NCBI GenBank assembly: GCA_029934695.1
Contig: JAOZLU010000049.1
Coordinates: 1-9,188 of the forward strand
DNA length: 9,188 nt
From: Desulfobacterales bacterium
GTDB taxonomy: Bacteria; Desulfobacterota; Desulfobacteria; Desulfobacterales; 4be13
Direction of reading: 5' to 3'
Part shown: positions 6,731-9,188 of the stretch, in pieces
Layout: the number at the start of each line of letters is the position of its first letter
Position numbering within the stretch: the first letter of the stretch is position 1
Program-made: the position numbers and the translations under genes
The notes under the pieces: generated by a model
Databases searched by the model: none
What the model was told of the DNA's origin: nothing
What the model saw: the letters and a program-made list of their open reading frames with translations, nothing else

Positions 6731-9156
6731 GGCGATATCTCCTCTTCCATCGCCCGGGCCGAACCGGGGAAGCCCATCACCCGGAAGACCGACAGTCTGT
6801 ATAATGCTTCGTTGGCCGCCCACTGGTTCTGTTTTTCCTGAAGGATCTGTCCCAGAGACTTTTCCGGGTTATCTTTTGCATGGACAATGATCTCACATGA
6901 GATATCCGTCGTACATGTGAAGAGTGAGGCAATGACTTGGCTGGCCCCTTTGCACAGAAAAGCAGTGGCCAGTGAGAGATGTTCATCTATCAGACCAAAA
7001 TGACGACTGACAAGGTCTGTTTCGCAGGCAGTGAGGATGACCTTCGTGCCTTGTAAAACCGGCAGGTCTTGCAGATCCTGAACAATATCCTGATGAGTCA
7101 GGGGTCTCCCCTCCATTATGAATTTTGAGCAATAGGGATTCACAAAGTCTCCCTGCCCGTGACAATAAAGAACAAGGAGATGAGGCGGTTTCCTGAATCT
7201 CTCCAGTGTATCAAAAAGACAGTTGAAGAAGTCATCCGCGGTGTTCTCAATGTTCTCTGCGTTCTTCTCATTACACCAATCTTCTCGATCCATGATATTC
7301 TGGATGTCCTTTCCTCTCATCTTTGCCAGCAGCAGAAGATCATGTTCACCTGTATGAATATTCTCCTTTTCCACCGGAGCCAATGACCAGGAAGGCAAAA
7401 ACAGGCATTGTTTTTCCTGAAACAGATATGTGTATGTTTCATCCGGTTTCTTTATCTTTGACGCATGGAGCGGCACGAGGTGAAGAAAACCATAAGGGAT
7501 GAACAGGATATTCTCCGATTTGATCTGATTCAGTATCGGCTCAAGCATGATGCCGGATTTCTCACAAAGGATTTCCAATGACGTTTCGGATTTTTTTATC
7601 AGTTTAAGATCACGACGCTCCGTGTTCCATTTCTGAAAAGCATCCCACACATCCGGGAGATCAATGCGAATCGAATGGCATTCTCTGTTTTCAACAATTA
7701 ATGCGTGACTCTCATTTTTATCAATGATGTTAAAGTGAACCGCTGCCCATCCTTCCGGCACCGCCCGAATATTTCGGGTTCTCATTTTTTCAATGGGGAC
7801 AGAATTTAGTTCTTTCAAGCCCGCGTTAAAATTTCCCGTCGCAAACAGGGTTTCCGCTTCAAGGTATGTCTGAAACGCGGCAGCATTCGCAAACGATTTT
7901 TCCGCGGCCTGCATCTTGATGGTGGGCCGGCTTTTCTCAGAATCGGTGATCCTGACCAGCAAAAAAGGTCTTTTCCTTTTCAGCGCGGCCTGAAAAGCCA
8001 AGTCGTAAAGTTCCCTGGCTCTGGACCAGTACCATCGCAACTGCACACTCAGTTTGATGCGAGCTTCGGCATTCTGACATATTGCCCATGCCAGGATCGC
8101 TGCCATTTCCCATTTTCCATTGAAGCTGTCATCTTCCGAGACGTTTTTGATCAGGGCGACAGTATCTTCCCAAAGATGATGGGAAAGCGGAAGCCATTTC
8201 AGTTTTTTTACAGCATTTATGAGTCTCCTGTCCAAATCTGATGCGTGGGTGCGAAATGCGGCCCGGGCCTGATACAATGGGATGCCGGATTTGTCTTTCC
8301 ATTCCCAATTCTTCGTAAGATTACGGACGCTCGCGTCATTCAACATCTCAAGATCGTATTCTTCGGAAACCAGGGCCTTGTCCCCCACAATGTCGTTCAC
8401 TGCCCAGTGCAGGGGATTGGAAAGATCAAGTTTATTGCTATCAAGAAAAGCATTGAGTTGTTTTTGAAACCACCTCTTCCCAAGATTGGGATCCCACCGG
8501 TGCTTTTGGAGAGCAACTTCCATCTTCAGATCATCTGTTTCAGGTGATCCTCTTTTGGCCCATTCCCACGCATTGTCCAAGGCTTCCAGTTTTTTCTCAG
8601 GAATACTTGAGCCTTTGGGAAGCGCAAGCTTGGATCTGAGGAGATAACATTTTGCGATAAAATTACAGGCCTGTTTTTCAGTTTTAACATGGATATGAAG
8701 CCATTTGAACTGGCCATTATCACGTTTTTCAAACTGTTCCCATACCAGCGTGATGGCTGATTCCACCAAGCGATGCCTGTCCGTATATTTTCTGACCTTT
8801 CCGGTCCGGGCATGACCCAATAATTTCTCAGCACGCTTACAGTTAAGTTCCGCAATGGCTTTATCAATCTTATCGCTATTCTTTTTCAGATTCTCGCAAT
8901 GGTTCTGTGAGGGCCGGAATGTAAACACCGGCACAGGGGAGTTCTCAGATTCTCTTGACAGGACTTTGAGAATCACGCCAAAACGGATCCAGTCATCGGC
9001 TTTCTCCAAGCTGGTAAGGGTTTCAGCGTTGAACTCCTTGCGCTCTCTGAGAAATTGGGTCCGTTCTTCAATATCACATTTTTTATCGACCTCCATGATA
9101 ATATCTTCAAATTTGTCGAAAAGGTCCGGCCATCTGTTTGTTTGTTCTTCATTCAT
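6727..9156 (-). CDS. csx29: TPR-CHAT caspase-like protease Csx29 of type III-E CRISPR
   Basis: This 809-aa protein is the protease partner of Cas7-11. In characterised systems Csx29 docks on Cas7-11 and, when target RNA pairs with the crRNA, cleaves Csx30 to release a transcription-linked response. The N-terminal part (about 1-460) is alpha-helical with many tryptophan- and alanine-rich helix pairs, consistent with degenerate TPR repeats. The C-terminal part (about 470-800) is a CHAT domain. The catalytic dyad is visible: His666 in LLVLYCHGQGD and Cys711 in VILTACETD, followed by the CHAT signature GASQVIASLF. The protein therefore looks intact and active. No signal peptide or membrane segment is present, so it is cytoplasmic. 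GGAGGA lies six bases before the ATG at 9156. The stop overlaps the MNT start as ATGA, placing it first of three coupled genes in the window. No csx30 gene is in view, so its substrate must be encoded outside or be a different protein. Confidence 0.93.
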   Translation of the reverse strand: MNEEQTNRWPDLFDKFEDIIMEVDKKCDIEERTQFLRERKEFNAETLTSLEKADDWIRFGVILKVLSRESENSPVPVFTFRPSQNHCENLKKNSDKIDKAIAELNCKRAEKLLGHARTGKVRKYTDRHRLVESAITLVWEQFEKRDNGQFKWLHIHVKTEKQACNFIAKCYLLRSKLALPKGSSIPEKKLEALDNAWEWAKRGSPETDDLKMEVALQKHRWDPNLGKRWFQKQLNAFLDSNKLDLSNPLHWAVNDIVGDKALVSEEYDLEMLNDASVRNLTKNWEWKDKSGIPLYQARAAFRTHASDLDRRLINAVKKLKWLPLSHHLWEDTVALIKNVSEDDSFNGKWEMAAILAWAICQNAEARIKLSVQLRWYWSRARELYDLAFQAALKRKRPFLLVRITDSEKSRPTIKMQAAEKSFANAAAFQTYLEAETLFATGNFNAGLKELNSVPIEKMRTRNIRAVPEGWAAVHFNIIDKNESHALIVENRECHSIRIDLPDVWDAFQKWNTERRDLKLIKKSETSLEILCEKSGIMLEPILNQIKSENILFIPYGFLHLVPLHASKIKKPDETYTYLFQEKQCLFLPSWSLAPVEKENIHTGEHDLLLLAKMRGKDIQNIMDREDWCNEKNAENIENTADDFFNCLFDTLERFRKPPHLLVLYCHGQGDFVNPYCSKFIMEGRPLTHQDIVQDLQDLPVLQGTKVILTACETDLVSRHFGLIDEHLSLATAFLCKGASQVIASLFTCTTDISCEIIVHAKDNPEKSLGQILQEKQNQWAANEALYRLSVFRVMGFPGSARAMEEEISP
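6739..6744 (-). promoter_or_regulatory. Ribosome binding site of the MNT gene
   Basis: GAGGAG sits eight bases before the ATG at 6730, within the last codons of csx29. It supports the short start (MIRDARL) over the longer open frame that begins at 6823 inside csx29. Confidence 0.7.
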
Positions 9157-9188
9157 TACACATCCTCCGGGAGATACTTATGCCTGAC
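9156..9188 (-). CDS. Tail of a probable upstream operon gene (partial)
   Basis: One minus-strand frame is open from the window edge and encodes ...VRHKYLPEDV before a TAA at 9158-9156. This TAA shares its last base with the csx29 ATG (TAATG), an arrangement typical of coupled genes and like the ATGA overlaps further down the operon. Only ten residues are visible, so the product cannot be identified. A second frame is also open to the edge, so the call rests on the overlap. Confidence 0.4.
   Translation of the reverse strand, partial: VRHKYLPEDV
9163..9168 (-). promoter_or_regulatory. Ribosome binding site of csx29
   Basis: GGAGGA, a near-perfect Shine-Dalgarno sequence, lies six bases before the csx29 ATG at 9156. 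It supports this start over the second ATG four bases downstream, which is out of frame. Confidence 0.8.

Noticed and set aside
6730..6823. Longer start for the MNT protein, beginning MGGQRSII
   Set aside because: The extension lies wholly within csx29, lacks a good ribosome binding site and has no MNT similarity; the ATG at 6730 has both a Shine-Dalgarno and the ATGA overlap.

Overview
This window carries the effector core of a type III-E CRISPR-Cas system (gRAMP/Cas7-11 with its caspase-like partner), read entirely on the minus strand. The organism is most likely a sulphate-reducing member of the Desulfobacterota related to Desulfonema, Desulfococcus or Candidatus Magnetomorum. That guess rests on the resemblance of the effector to my recollection of the Desulfonema ishimotonii Cas7-11 and on the accessory protein carrying GLRPEERLE-type tandem repeats. 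No rRNA, tRNA or housekeeping gene is present to confirm it.

Layout in transcription order (high to low coordinates). At the right edge are the last codons of a probable upstream gene whose TAA overlaps the next ATG. csx29 (TPR-CHAT, 809 aa, 9156-6727) follows. Its stop overlaps the ATG of a small MNT-type nucleotidyltransferase gene (6730-6310), which is interrupted by a single-base frameshift in an A5 run. The restored stop of that gene overlaps the ATG of cas7-11 (1723 aa, 6313-1142). After 73 bp comes a 298-aa PD-(D/E)XK-type nuclease-like protein with C-terminal tandem repeats (1068-172). The last 171 bases hold no gene I can support. There is no CRISPR array, cas1, reverse transcriptase, csx30, csx31 or sigma-factor gene in the window.

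How the genes should work together. Cas7-11 matures its own crRNA and cuts complementary RNA. Csx29 docks on it and is switched on as a protease by target RNA; in known systems it cleaves Csx30.

Three departures make this locus unusual. First, the Cas7-11 polypeptide continues past its normal C-terminus into a complete CspA-like cold-shock domain. Second, the aspartate for target cleavage in Cas7.2 (D429 in D. ishimotonii) aligns with Ser465, while the Cas7.3 aspartate is kept (D698), predicting one target cut instead of two. Third, an MNT nucleotidyltransferase without a HEPN partner lies between csx29 and cas7-11 with ATGA overlaps at both junctions, and its reading frame is broken between the second and third catalytic carboxylates. 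Comparisons with D. ishimotonii rest on memory of that protein, not on an alignment run here.
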